This document shows, piece after piece, positions 46,877-55,505 of a DNA stretch of 64,000 bases. Within the stretch, counting starts at the first letter, position 1, and every line of letters begins with the position of its first letter. The DNA is taken from assembly GCA_003058525.1 (NCBI GenBank), contig QBVD01000041.1, forward strand, positions 1-64,000, written 5' to 3'. Source of the DNA: a gamma proteobacterium symbiont of Ctena orbiculata. Its GTDB lineage: Bacteria > Pseudomonadota > Gammaproteobacteria > Chromatiales > Chromatiaceae. Under the pieces are notes generated by a model. The model did no database searches. It was not told the origin of the DNA and worked only from the letters and a program-made list of their open reading frames with translations. The translations under genes and the position numbers were made by a program.

Positions 46877-47143
46877 AGGGCCTGTTAGCACTAATCTGGC
46901 GGGCCCTGTTGGGCCTGAAAAAACGCCAATCAAGGCGCGAGGAGAGAGGTTTGGTCACTCCAAATAAACGACGAGCCACGCCGAGTGGCGCTTTTTCAGG
47001 CCCAACCCGAAGGGCTGGGGCTGTTTTTGCACCCAGCGGCGTTATCATTCGCTCATGTAAAATAACTACACCACGCTCATTCTGCCTTGCTGGGTGCAAA
47101 AACAGCCCCAGCAGAGCCCACCAGATTAGTGCTAACAGGCCCT
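46877..47143 (+). repeat. Dispersed structured repeat, full copy 4 (267 bp)
   Basis: The best-preserved copy. Terminal arms 46877-46908 and 47112-47143 (two mismatches). Hairpin A arms 46909-46928 and 46986-47005 (20 bp, one mismatch). Hairpin B arms 47014-47037 and 47089-47112 are a perfect 24-bp inverted repeat. CTAG flanks both ends, as expected for a four-base target duplication. The right end is five bases before the start of the O-antigen ligase-like gene. Confidence 0.93.
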
Positions 47144-47148
47144 AGGTT

Positions 47149-48516
47149 ATGTTGGAGATATTTCGGGCCAGCCTTATCCCGATACACGCACCCACAACAA
47201 AGCTTGAGCAGTTCGGCAACTGGATCGGCCTGATCGGCCTCTATCTGTTCTCGTTCTTCGCCCTGTTGAGCATCGCGGGCGCCAATCTGGGGCTGGGCCT
47301 GATGATTATCGGCTTGATGCTGTCGAGGCAGGCATGGAGAAACCTCTTGTCCCAGTCCATCACCTGGCTCTGCCTCCTGGCCATCATCTATATCCTGGTA
47401 CGCACCTACTGGTCCACCGGGGAGATCGTCGCTGAACAGAAGACCCAGCTGAACCAGGCCAGGGACTGGATTCAACTGTTTCTGTTTTTTATTCCGGCCT
47501 GGTGGCTAAGCCAATCGACCTATCGCATCCCGATCAGCATTTCCCTGATGTTCAGCGGATTCGCTCTTGGCATGATCACAGCCCTGGATGGCGAAACCCT
47601 GACGCAGACCTTACAAGGCGTACGCACAGGGCTCCACTTCGGCAAACCCATCATCTTGGGTTTTGACTGCGCTGCAGCGATACTCGGTTTAATGGCGCTG
47701 GGTATGTACTGGATCGACGCTAAACACGGCACTACCCGACGGCGGGTCGCGTTGCGCTTGGGCCTGACCCTGCTGGCCGTACTGTTTTTCACCCAGGGCC
47801 TTATCATCAGCCAGTCCAGGGGGGTCTGGCTGGCGATGCTGTTTGCCCTGCCAATACTCTTTTTGACCCTGCGCTTTGCCGGCCCGCCCCGTCAACACAG
47901 TCCAATCCGGCTGCGCTACCCTATTATCGGTCTGATAGTGGTTGCCACCGTTATCCTCAGCGTGAACTGGAACACCATCAGCCAGCGCATCGCCAGTGAA
48001 AGCAACGAGTGGAGCGCCATCGTCAACGAGGGGCTCGAAAACGCCCCCTTGGGCTCTTCCTCCTACCGCCTCCATCTGTGGCAGTTCGGCTTGCGGAAAT
48101 GGCTGGAGAGACCCTTATTCGGATGGGGTCCCGGCACAACCCACGCCCTGGTTGAGGCGGAAAACGATATCGCCCTGCAAGATCCCCCGGGTTCCAGTTT
48201 CGATCACCTACACAACGCCTATCTGGAAGTGGTCTTTCAGCTGGGTATGCTGGGTATCGTACTGGTAGCCCTGGTCAGCGGTGTGATGATCTCTAAACTG
48301 ATGGAAAGTTACCGGCGGAAAAGAGTCTCGATCTATTTTCTCGCATTCCTGATGAGTAATTTTATGCTCATCGCCATCTACAGCCTGACCGACTTCAGAC
48401 ACCTGCACTGGAACTGGCGATTTTACTGGTTGATCATCGCCGGTGCCACGCTCGCCTTCGGACTGGCAACATACCGTCCGACCAAACGACGGGGAGAACA
48501 TGAGCAGGCAGGCTGA
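47149..48516 (+). CDS. O-antigen ligase-like membrane protein
   Basis: A 455-residue polytopic membrane protein with about 10-12 hydrophobic segments and a large periplasmic loop near residues 275-350. The Wzy_C/O-antigen ligase pattern is seen in GLIISQSRGVWLAMLFALP and FDHLHNAYLEVVFQLGMLG. It may join the O-antigen or polysaccharide to the lipid A-core. Start ATG 47149 is only five bases after structured-repeat copy 4 with CTAGG as the only ribosome-site-like sequence. Its 3' end overlaps the next gene. Confidence 0.85.
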   Translation: MLEIFRASLIPIHAPTTKLEQFGNWIGLIGLYLFSFFALLSIAGANLGLGLMIIGLMLSRQAWRNLLSQSITWLCLLAIIYILVRTYWSTGEIVAEQKTQLNQARDWIQLFLFFIPAWWLSQSTYRIPISISLMFSGFALGMITALDGETLTQTLQGVRTGLHFGKPIILGFDCAAAILGLMALGMYWIDAKHGTTRRRVALRLGLTLLAVLFFTQGLIISQSRGVWLAMLFALPILFLTLRFAGPPRQHSPIRLRYPIIGLIVVATVILSVNWNTISQRIASESNEWSAIVNEGLENAPLGSSSYRLHLWQFGLRKWLERPLFGWGPGTTHALVEAENDIALQDPPGSSFDHLHNAYLEVVFQLGMLGIVLVALVSGVMISKLMESYRRKRVSIYFLAFLMSNFMLIAIYSLTDFRHLHWNWRFYWLIIAGATLAFGLATYRPTKRRGEHEQAG

Positions 48517-49627
48517 GGTGCATCCGGACCTGTCGATTCTTGCATCATTCTCCGGTGAGGGTGGTGTAGAACGCATGGTGCTGAATCTTGTGAACGCCTT
48601 GGCCGAGCGTGGCTTGCATATCGATCTGCTGCTGATCAAGACCCGAAGCAGGCATCTGGATGAGATTCATCCCGCGGTCAACCGTATCGATCTGGGTACT
48701 CGTCACACCGCCACCAGCCTCATACCCCTCACCCGCTATCTGAGACGGATACGGCCTCCCTGCCTGCTCGCGGCGAAGGACAGGGCCGGACGCATGGCGG
48801 TCATCGCCCGCGCCCTGGCGGGCGCTTCAAATACCCGACTGGTACTGCGCCTGGGCACCAATCTGACTGCCGCATTCGCCCAAAAGTCACGCTGGCGGTT
48901 GTTTTTACGTCAGCAGCCGATCCGCCTGCTCTACCCCCACATCGACCGCATCATCGCGGTATCCGAGGGTGTCAGGCAAGATACCCTGGCGATATCCGGT
49001 GTCGATCAGGAAAAGGTTGTCGTGATCCGCAACCCGGTCATCACACCCCGCATGATAGAGGCGTCGTCAGCTCCGGCACCACACACCTGGGAGAATGAGT
49101 CCGAAGATCCCTTGATTCTCGCTGTCGGGCGTCTCACGCTGCAGAAGGATTTCGCCACCCTGTTGCGCGCCTTTGCGGATCTTCGCAAACACCGGCCCTG
49201 CAGGCTCATCATCCTGGGTGACGGACGCCAGCGGGAAAACCTGCTCACCCTAAGTCATGAGTTGGGCATCAGTAAGGCGCTGGCGCTACCCGGTTTCACC
49301 ACCAATCCCTATAGCTATATGAAACGGGCCGACCTGTTTGTGCTCTCTTCCCGATGGGAAGGCTCTCCGAATGTATTGACCGAGGCCATGGCGCTGGGTA
49401 CCCCTGTGGTATCCACCGACTGCCCCAGCGGCCCGAGTGAACTGCTCGATCGGGGGCGCATTGCGCCACTGGTCCCGGTCGGCGATTGGAAGGCGCTCTC
49501 CCAGGCCATGCAGAGCGTGCTCGACAACCCGCCTGAGTCAACCCTTCTGCGCGAGTCCGTACAGGAATACAATGCCCACCAGAGCGCCAGCCGTTATCTG
49601 GAAATCATGGGCCTTGCCAAGGCCTGA
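48500..49627 (+). CDS. GT4 glycosyltransferase (d)
   Basis: A 375-residue GT-B enzyme. The N-terminal loop FSGEGGVERMVLNLVNALAE, hinge LAVGRLTLQKDFATLLRAFA and donor motif SSRWEGSPNVLTEAMALGTP are clear. The last motif and VSTDCPSGPSELL nearly match the GT4 genes at 54390 and 55495, so the three are close paralogues. ATG 48500 has GGGAGA upstream and overlaps the ligase gene. One base after its stop begins a solo repeat end. Confidence 0.88.
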   Translation: MSRQAEVHPDLSILASFSGEGGVERMVLNLVNALAERGLHIDLLLIKTRSRHLDEIHPAVNRIDLGTRHTATSLIPLTRYLRRIRPPCLLAAKDRAGRMAVIARALAGASNTRLVLRLGTNLTAAFAQKSRWRLFLRQQPIRLLYPHIDRIIAVSEGVRQDTLAISGVDQEKVVVIRNPVITPRMIEASSAPAPHTWENESEDPLILAVGRLTLQKDFATLLRAFADLRKHRPCRLIILGDGRQRENLLTLSHELGISKALALPGFTTNPYSYMKRADLFVLSSRWEGSPNVLTEAMALGTPVVSTDCPSGPSELLDRGRIAPLVPVGDWKALSQAMQSVLDNPPESTLLRESVQEYNAHQSASRYLEIMGLAKA

Positions 49628-49628
49628 A

Positions 49629-49640
49629 AGGGCCTGTTTA
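49629..49640 (+). repeat. Solo repeat end after GT4 (d)
   Basis: AGGGCCTGTTTA begins one base after the stop of the upstream gene. Confidence 0.4.
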
Positions 49641-49668
49641 CTGGCCTTAGGCCATAAGAGACATATCG

Positions 49669-50328
49669 ATGCTGTTGTCAGTCAAATACAATTTTCTATT
49701 TGTGCATATCGCCAAAACCGGCGGTACCAGTGTACGTGCGGCCCTGCAATCCCTGCGCTGGCGCGATCCCTGGTATTACCCCATGTTCGTCTGTTCACGC
49801 CTCAGCCACCTCAGCGGTCATCGGCTGGGCAGCAAGTTCCCCAGACACTCGCGCATCGTCGCCGCCAAGGAGATGCTGCCTGAACCATTTTTCAAACAGC
49901 TCTTCAAGTTTGCGATTGTGCGCAATCCCTGGGATCTGCAGGTCAGTTCCTACCACCATATTCGCCGCGAACGCCCCCATCTGATTGCCCATATCGACGA
50001 CTTCGGGCAATTCATGCGCTGGAAACTCGACCCGGAAAGACCTTATCAATACCATGTCGATACATCGATTCAGTCGCAGCTCGACTATCTGATCGATCTC
50101 GAAGGTATAGTCCTGGTCGATTTCATCGGCCACTACGAGAATCTGAGCGATGACTTCAATACCATCACTCAGCGAATCGGTGTACCTAACCTGAAGCTGC
50201 CTCACAAACGCAAGGCGACGGACAGAAAAAAAGACTACCGAAGCTACTACACAGACGAACTGGCCGCGCTGGTGGGCGACCATTTCCACAAGGATATAGA
50301 GGGGCTGGGATACAGCTTCGATCCATGA
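49669..50328 (+). CDS. Sulfotransferase family 2 protein
   Basis: A 219-residue protein with the PAPS-binding motifs of sulfotransferases: LFVHIAKTGGTSVRAAL near residue 10 (5'-phosphosulfate loop) and FAIVRNPWDLQVSSYHH near residue 85 (3'-phosphate). The C-terminus has an acidic-aromatic helix SYYTDELAALVGDHFHKDI, common in this family. Placed directly after glycosyltransferases, it may sulfate the surface glycan. AAGAGAC precedes the ATG. Confidence 0.85.
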   Translation: MLLSVKYNFLFVHIAKTGGTSVRAALQSLRWRDPWYYPMFVCSRLSHLSGHRLGSKFPRHSRIVAAKEMLPEPFFKQLFKFAIVRNPWDLQVSSYHHIRRERPHLIAHIDDFGQFMRWKLDPERPYQYHVDTSIQSQLDYLIDLEGIVLVDFIGHYENLSDDFNTITQRIGVPNLKLPHKRKATDRKKDYRSYYTDELAALVGDHFHKDIEGLGYSFDP

Positions 50329-50484
50329 TCGAAATTCAAGACAATCCAAGACATCATTCCGAGTTGCATGGCACAGGGAGTGATAACCCGGCTCGCTATT
50401 GCCTTGCTTCCATTGGGGATAAATCTATACCATGAATGGGGGCGATGGCCCGTAAACACCAGTCCAATTGGGAATATATTAATC

Positions 50485-51897
50485 TCAGAACAATCTCGAT
50501 GCCGAGTAGATCAATTCGTCGGCCCTGGTTGGATCTGTCTGCCAGGACGGCATGGTTTCAAACCAACCGTCATTCGTTGGCGTAATGTTGGTTTTTTCGG
50601 CAGTAACCGAAAAAGGCGAAGTCTGTATGGTCAAGTCGTAGACCACGATATCCAACGGATCCTGCCCTGCACTTACGGCATTTGAATCCAATTGCCAGGC
50701 AGCCAGCCTGTCGCCGGTCAGGTTCCACCTGGGGAACAGGCTTGCCAAATCGGGATCCTGTTCCACAAACATTATTGATGCGTCAGTGGGCTGTGCTGCA
50801 TGCGTGTGCGGTCCTACCCAGATATCGTAATCGCCAAACAGCGCGACGCTGTCCGACAGGTGACGATAGCTGGCGATCAGTGTGGTGTCCGGGGAAAGTT
50901 TCGGATCGAAGTCACCGGGACCATTGGGTGTTGCCAACACCGTGTTACTACCGGCGGTACGCTCAACCACGCCGGTCAGGGTCATCGTAGTTCTGTCGAT
51001 TGTTGCGGTATAGACCCGGCTGAACTCCTGGCGAGTACCGAACCGTTGTCGTTTGAAGGTGATAATATCTCCATTTCCCCAGAACGGATCGGCATCGATC
51101 TCGCCATCGGCGACATCCGGAGGATTCGAGGCATAGTTGACCGGCCTCTGCTCTGTTCCATCGATATTCATAACATAGAGACGAAGCTGAAAGCTGCCCG
51201 GATCATCCCGATCGCTGACAAAAATTATGTATTCACCATCGGGCGAGGGTTCAGGTGTCGCATCGACAGCATGATTGGAAGCAACGAATCCTGTCCCGGG
51301 ATCGATGTCGGTGAGAAATCTCGGATTGCTGCCATCCACATTCATGACTGCGATGGCACTGCCTGGCAGATCTCCTTCGTCATACAGCGTATCTTCGTTG
51401 CTATCCTCGAGATAGGTCTGATAGATCAGAAAGGGTGAGCCGGGTGCGTCATTCGGCGCATAGACGACATGATTCTCCTGGTATCTGGTTGAACTGATCT
51501 GTTGCCTGTCAGTGCCAGCGGTATTGTTTGTAAACACCCCATACTCAATCGACAAGCCGCTGCCGGGATCGACTGGAGAGAGTGTGAACTGGGTCGGCTG
51601 GGGATCAGCACCGTCAGAAATACCGTCACCATCCGTATCCGCGGTGAGAGGATCGGTATCGAACAGCAATACTTCAGTGAGATCCCAAATGCGATCTCCG
51701 TCCGAATCGGCAACCCGAGGATCGGTGCCAAGTTCTGACTCCGCCTGATTGGTCAATCCATCCCCGTCGGCATCACCCGTGGGAGAGAGAGTATCGCTGT
51801 CACCACCGCCACCACTTCCACCACCGCAGGCGGCAATACCCACCAGCATGACAGGCAACAGACTTTGTTTCAGCAAAGTAACGAGGAGTCGTTCCAT
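50485..51897 (-). CDS. Lipoprotein with TSP3-like Ca-binding repeats and TolB-like propeller
   Basis: A 470-residue lipoprotein with lipobox VGIAACGGG. Residues about 40-100 hold Asp-rich repeats (DADGDGLTN, DSDGDRIWD, DTDGDGISD) like thrombospondin type 3/dockerin Ca2+ loops. The remainder has WD40-like TolB-type blades such as PSPDGEYIIFVSDR and RLYVMNIDGTEQRPV. Likely outer membrane; the ligand is unknown. The organisation suggests a surface binding protein. Confidence 0.8.
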   Translation of the reverse strand: MERLLVTLLKQSLLPVMLVGIAACGGGSGGGGDSDTLSPTGDADGDGLTNQAESELGTDPRVADSDGDRIWDLTEVLLFDTDPLTADTDGDGISDGADPQPTQFTLSPVDPGSGLSIEYGVFTNNTAGTDRQQISSTRYQENHVVYAPNDAPGSPFLIYQTYLEDSNEDTLYDEGDLPGSAIAVMNVDGSNPRFLTDIDPGTGFVASNHAVDATPEPSPDGEYIIFVSDRDDPGSFQLRLYVMNIDGTEQRPVNYASNPPDVADGEIDADPFWGNGDIITFKRQRFGTRQEFSRVYTATIDRTTMTLTGVVERTAGSNTVLATPNGPGDFDPKLSPDTTLIASYRHLSDSVALFGDYDIWVGPHTHAAQPTDASIMFVEQDPDLASLFPRWNLTGDRLAAWQLDSNAVSAGQDPLDIVVYDLTIQTSPFSVTAEKTNITPTNDGWFETMPSWQTDPTRADELIYSASRLF

Positions 51898-51965
51898 TGG
51901 GATTGAAGAAGCGCCTTTGCCGTTGAATTGACCTCAACAAATGTCGATTGTACCACCCGCTACTA

Positions 51966-53276
51966 CTAATGCAGCTTGATTGCCGGGTCGATACTCCGTC
52001 GTAGCATGCGGGCAAGGGTAGTCAGCCCTGTACGCCACCACCCGAACAGGGTCAGCTGATGCATTTTGTAGAGGGAGAGGTAGACCCAACGGGCAATCCA
52101 ACCACTGACCCGTACGCTGCCGGTGATCGCTCCCATCAGGCTGCCAACGGTGCTGTAGCGCCCAAGGGTAACCAGAGAACCGTAATCACGGTAGACATAA
52201 CGCTTGTTGAACGATTGGCCCTTGATCCGCCTCTCCAGCGCCTTGGCAACGAAAGATGCCTGTTGGTGGGCTGCCTGGGCACGGGGCGGCACCAGATCAC
52301 CCTGTTCATTCATGACACAGGCGGCACAGTCGCCGATGGCATATATGCGATCGTCGTCTTCCAACGTCAGATCCCCATTGACCTTCAATTGATTGATACG
52401 ATTGGCTGAAAGACCGAGTTTGCCAATGAAGTCCGGTCCCTTGATGCCTGCTGCCCAAACCTTGATAGCGGCCGGGATCACCTGTCCGGATGCAGTGTGA
52501 ACCCCCTCTGCTGTCACCTCGGTGACCGTTTCGGATACATGCACCTGAATCCCGAGCCCTTCCAGCTCCAGTTGGACCTGACCTGAAAGCTTCTCTGGCA
52601 GGGCGGGCAAAATACGCGGCCCCGCATCGAGGATGTGCAGCCGCACATGCCGGTCCGGTTCAATAATCTCGAAACCGTACTGGGCAATCTGGCGAGTAAC
52701 CTGATGCAGTTGCGCCGCCAGTTCCACACCCGTAGCACCGGCACCAACGATTGCCACGTCCAGTTGCCCTTCCTGCAAGGGTTTATGCTGGGTGTTGGCA
52801 CGAATCAATGCCTCCAACAGCTGTTGCTGAAAGGCGCTTGCCTGGGACTTGGTATCAAGCATCAGGCAGTGCTCCTGGACCCCGGGAATGCCGAAGTCAT
52901 TACTCACACTGCCGACAGCGAAAATCAGGTAATCATATGCGAAGCTGCGACTCGGAATCAGCTCCTCACCCTTGTCGTTATAGAGTGGGGCAAGAATCAC
53001 CTTGCGCCCAATCCGATCCAGGTCGCTCATGACGCCAAGACGAAAGCGATAGTGATTCCAGCGGGCATGGGCCAGGTATCCGAGGGCGTGCTGGGCCGGA
53101 TCGAAGGTGCCTGCCGCCACTTGGTGCAGCAGCGGTTTCCAGACATGGCTCCGGGTTGCGTCGATCAGTGTGACTTCCGCCCTACCCGGTTTGCCTAACT
53201 TCCTGCCGAGCCGGGTGGCAAGCTCCAGGCCGGCGGCTCCGCCGCCGACCACTATAATCTTCGGTGTCTCCGACAT
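51966..53276 (-). CDS. Type II NADH dehydrogenase (NDH-2 family)
   Basis: A 436-residue FAD enzyme passing electrons from NADH to quinone without proton pumping. The FAD site is KIIVVGGGAAGLELATRLG, the NADH site is DVAIVGAGATGVELAAQLHQ, and YAIGDCAACVMNEQGD marks the second FAD contact. The C-terminal helical segment with Trp-rich SGWIARWVYLSLYKMHQL is the membrane anchor. The start is ATG 53276 (a TTG-initiated extension adds four residues). Named in E. coli as ndh. Confidence 0.85.
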   Translation of the reverse strand: MSETPKIIVVGGGAAGLELATRLGRKLGKPGRAEVTLIDATRSHVWKPLLHQVAAGTFDPAQHALGYLAHARWNHYRFRLGVMSDLDRIGRKVILAPLYNDKGEELIPSRSFAYDYLIFAVGSVSNDFGIPGVQEHCLMLDTKSQASAFQQQLLEALIRANTQHKPLQEGQLDVAIVGAGATGVELAAQLHQVTRQIAQYGFEIIEPDRHVRLHILDAGPRILPALPEKLSGQVQLELEGLGIQVHVSETVTEVTAEGVHTASGQVIPAAIKVWAAGIKGPDFIGKLGLSANRINQLKVNGDLTLEDDDRIYAIGDCAACVMNEQGDLVPPRAQAAHQQASFVAKALERRIKGQSFNKRYVYRDYGSLVTLGRYSTVGSLMGAITGSVRVSGWIARWVYLSLYKMHQLTLFGWWRTGLTTLARMLRRSIDPAIKLH

Positions 53277-53462
53277 CGCTGGCCCCAAATATGATAAATA
53301 ATCTTGAACTAGGCATTCATTTAACTTATGAGTGTAGACTTTAGCAGGTTGCCCTGTCCCTGTCTCAAGAGATAACAGTACGCTTAGATCAAACGTGACA
53401 ATCTAAACTACAATCAGCATCACTATACTTAACACCGGTTTTTTTAACCGGCATTCAATATC

Positions 53463-54347
53463 ATGACTCATCGTTTTTACATGGTTGATGTTTTCGCGGA
53501 GCACCCTTACGCAGGGAACCAGCTCGCGGTCTTCGTCGGTACAGACCCGCTAGCTGGCGAAACGATGCAGCAACTCGCAGCAGAGATGAATTTCTCCGAA
53601 ACGACCTTTGTTGCCTCTGATCCAAAGATTGATGGCGGATATCGCGTAAGGATCTTCACCCCGGCGAGGGAGATAGCCTTTACCGGGCACCCAATACTCG
53701 GAACAGCCTGGGTGATTCGCCATCATGTTGAGCCTGAGTTGTCTACACAGGTACGTCTCAACCTGTCCGTGGGACAGGTTCCGGTCACCTTTGAGACAGA
53801 TGCTGACGGAAGGGAGGTTGCCTGGTTTCAGGCACCGCCAATGTCGCTGGAGGCGACGACGCCTCTTGAGCCGGTCGCGGCAGCGCTCGGTCTATCACCA
53901 CAAGAGATCGATACGAGAGCGCCAATCCAGGTAATCTCCGCAGGCACATCGGCGATGATTGTTCCTCTATCCACTCTTGATGCGCTTCGTCGCAGCCGGC
54001 TAAATCTAGAGGTGTTTGCCCCGCTGTTGGCACAAGGTTACCCACCGCTTGTCTATCTCTTCTGCAGCCAGACCCTTCACCCCCAGAATGACCTATCCGT
54101 AAGGTTCTTTTTCGAAGCGCATGGTGTAAGAGAAGATCCGGCGACAGGGAATGGTGCGGCTTTTCTCGGTGCTTATCTATTGACGCATAAGCTCTACCCT
54201 GAATCCAGTCTTTCATTGCGGATTGAACAAGGTCACGAAGTCCGTAGGCCGTCATTGGTCATGTTACGTGCACGAATGCTTAACGGTGCGCCAGAGGTGG
54301 CTGTGGGTGGCAGTGTCATTCCAACACTGCGGGGTGAGTTGCTTTGA
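53463..54347 (+). CDS. PhzF-family isomerase
   Basis: A 294-residue PhzF-like protein with two similar halves. Seen: YMVDVFAEHPYAGNQLAVF, the catalytic Glu in MNFSETTFV, IAFTGHPILGTAWVI and GNGAAFLGAYLLTHKLYPE. The family includes a phenazine-pathway isomerase and many uncharacterised epimerases; no phenazine genes are here. A hairpin CCGGTT/AACCGG lies just before the ATG. Isolated within the glycan region. Confidence 0.88.
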   Translation: MTHRFYMVDVFAEHPYAGNQLAVFVGTDPLAGETMQQLAAEMNFSETTFVASDPKIDGGYRVRIFTPAREIAFTGHPILGTAWVIRHHVEPELSTQVRLNLSVGQVPVTFETDADGREVAWFQAPPMSLEATTPLEPVAAALGLSPQEIDTRAPIQVISAGTSAMIVPLSTLDALRRSRLNLEVFAPLLAQGYPPLVYLFCSQTLHPQNDLSVRFFFEAHGVREDPATGNGAAFLGAYLLTHKLYPESSLSLRIEQGHEVRRPSLVMLRARMLNGAPEVAVGGSVIPTLRGELL

Positions 54348-54389
54348 TGGGCGATGTGGCGTGGGTGCAGTCAACACAGAAAATGGAAA

Positions 54390-55505
54390 TCACTCCACCG
54401 GCAGCCCCATCGCGGCAAGATAGCCTGCGACGCTGCTTTCCAGCCGATAGGAATCCACCGCAGCCAGCAGTTCGGATTTCGAAAGCGGATTGTCCAGTTG
54501 ACGCGCCATCGCTTCCGCCAACCCGGGAGCATCGCCGGGCGCCACCAACAGCTCACCGGATAAACCGCCCAACAGCTCCGCCGGGCCGCTGGGACAGTCT
54601 GTGGAGACGACCGGCGTTTCTGCGGCCATCGCCTCGACGAGTACATTCCCCATCCCTTCCCATAATGAGGAGAGCACGAACAGAGACGACTGTTTCATAT
54701 ATGGATAGGGATTGGCCACAAACCCAGGCAGGCTGACTCGATCTGCAAGACCAAGTCGATCTATCTCCTGTTCCAACCTTGTCCTGGCACGCCCCTCGCC
54801 AAGTATCAGCAAGCGACAATCATAGTTTTCGGCCAAAAGCGCAAAAGCCCGGATCAGGGTTGTGAAGTCCTTACGCCGGCATAGTTCACCTGCGCCCAGA
54901 ATGACCCGAGGTTTTCCCGGCCCGAACCAGGGGTGATCCAAGGGCTCATCCAACTGACGCATAAATTGAGGCGTAATGAGTGGACTTGGCACCGCGGAAA
55001 TCCGTTCCCGGGGTATACCGATGGTCGAAGCGAAGTCATCAGCCGCGCCTTTTGACGGGGTTAAAATGGCATCGGCCCGTCGATAGAGATAGCGCATCGA
55101 ATTGCGCTGCACGAAACGATCAAAACCGCCTCTGCTGGCCAGATTGGCACTGACTGTGGTGCCACTGCGAACCACAAGGCGTGTCTTGGCACCGCTTAAT
55201 GCCTGGGCAAATATGGCGGTTCTGTTGACCCGGTCCTTATCGGTCAACAATACATTGGGACGAACCCGTTTCAAGTACCTCAATAGTTCCGGCAGTGCAG
55301 TATAGACATGCCGGGCATTGAACTCGATAACCTGTAGGTTTTCTCTGAGAGGTGTATCGAGATAGGGGCCATGGTTGCCAATCTTGAGAAGGTCAACCGG
55401 GTGGCCTGCCTGCGCCATTCCCGGTAGCAGATTTTTTGCAAGCCGGTCCACGCCACTGTATCCGGATGTGGCCAGAAAACAGGCAATCCGGGGTTTATTG
55501 TCCAT
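54390..55505 (-). CDS. GT4 glycosyltransferase (e)
   Basis: A 371-residue GT-B enzyme. N-terminal LATSGYSGVDRLAKNLLPGM, hinge ILGAGELCRRKDFTTLIRAFA, and donor motif LSSLWEGMGNVLVEAMAAE with VSTDCPSGPAELL. Close relative of the neighbours (d) and (f). Its ATG overlaps the stop of (f) by 11 bp, so both are translated from one message. Confidence 0.88.
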   Translation of the reverse strand: MDNKPRIACFLATSGYSGVDRLAKNLLPGMAQAGHPVDLLKIGNHGPYLDTPLRENLQVIEFNARHVYTALPELLRYLKRVRPNVLLTDKDRVNRTAIFAQALSGAKTRLVVRSGTTVSANLASRGGFDRFVQRNSMRYLYRRADAILTPSKGAADDFASTIGIPRERISAVPSPLITPQFMRQLDEPLDHPWFGPGKPRVILGAGELCRRKDFTTLIRAFALLAENYDCRLLILGEGRARTRLEQEIDRLGLADRVSLPGFVANPYPYMKQSSLFVLSSLWEGMGNVLVEAMAAETPVVSTDCPSGPAELLGGLSGELLVAPGDAPGLAEAMARQLDNPLSKSELLAAVDSYRLESSVAGYLAAMGLPVE

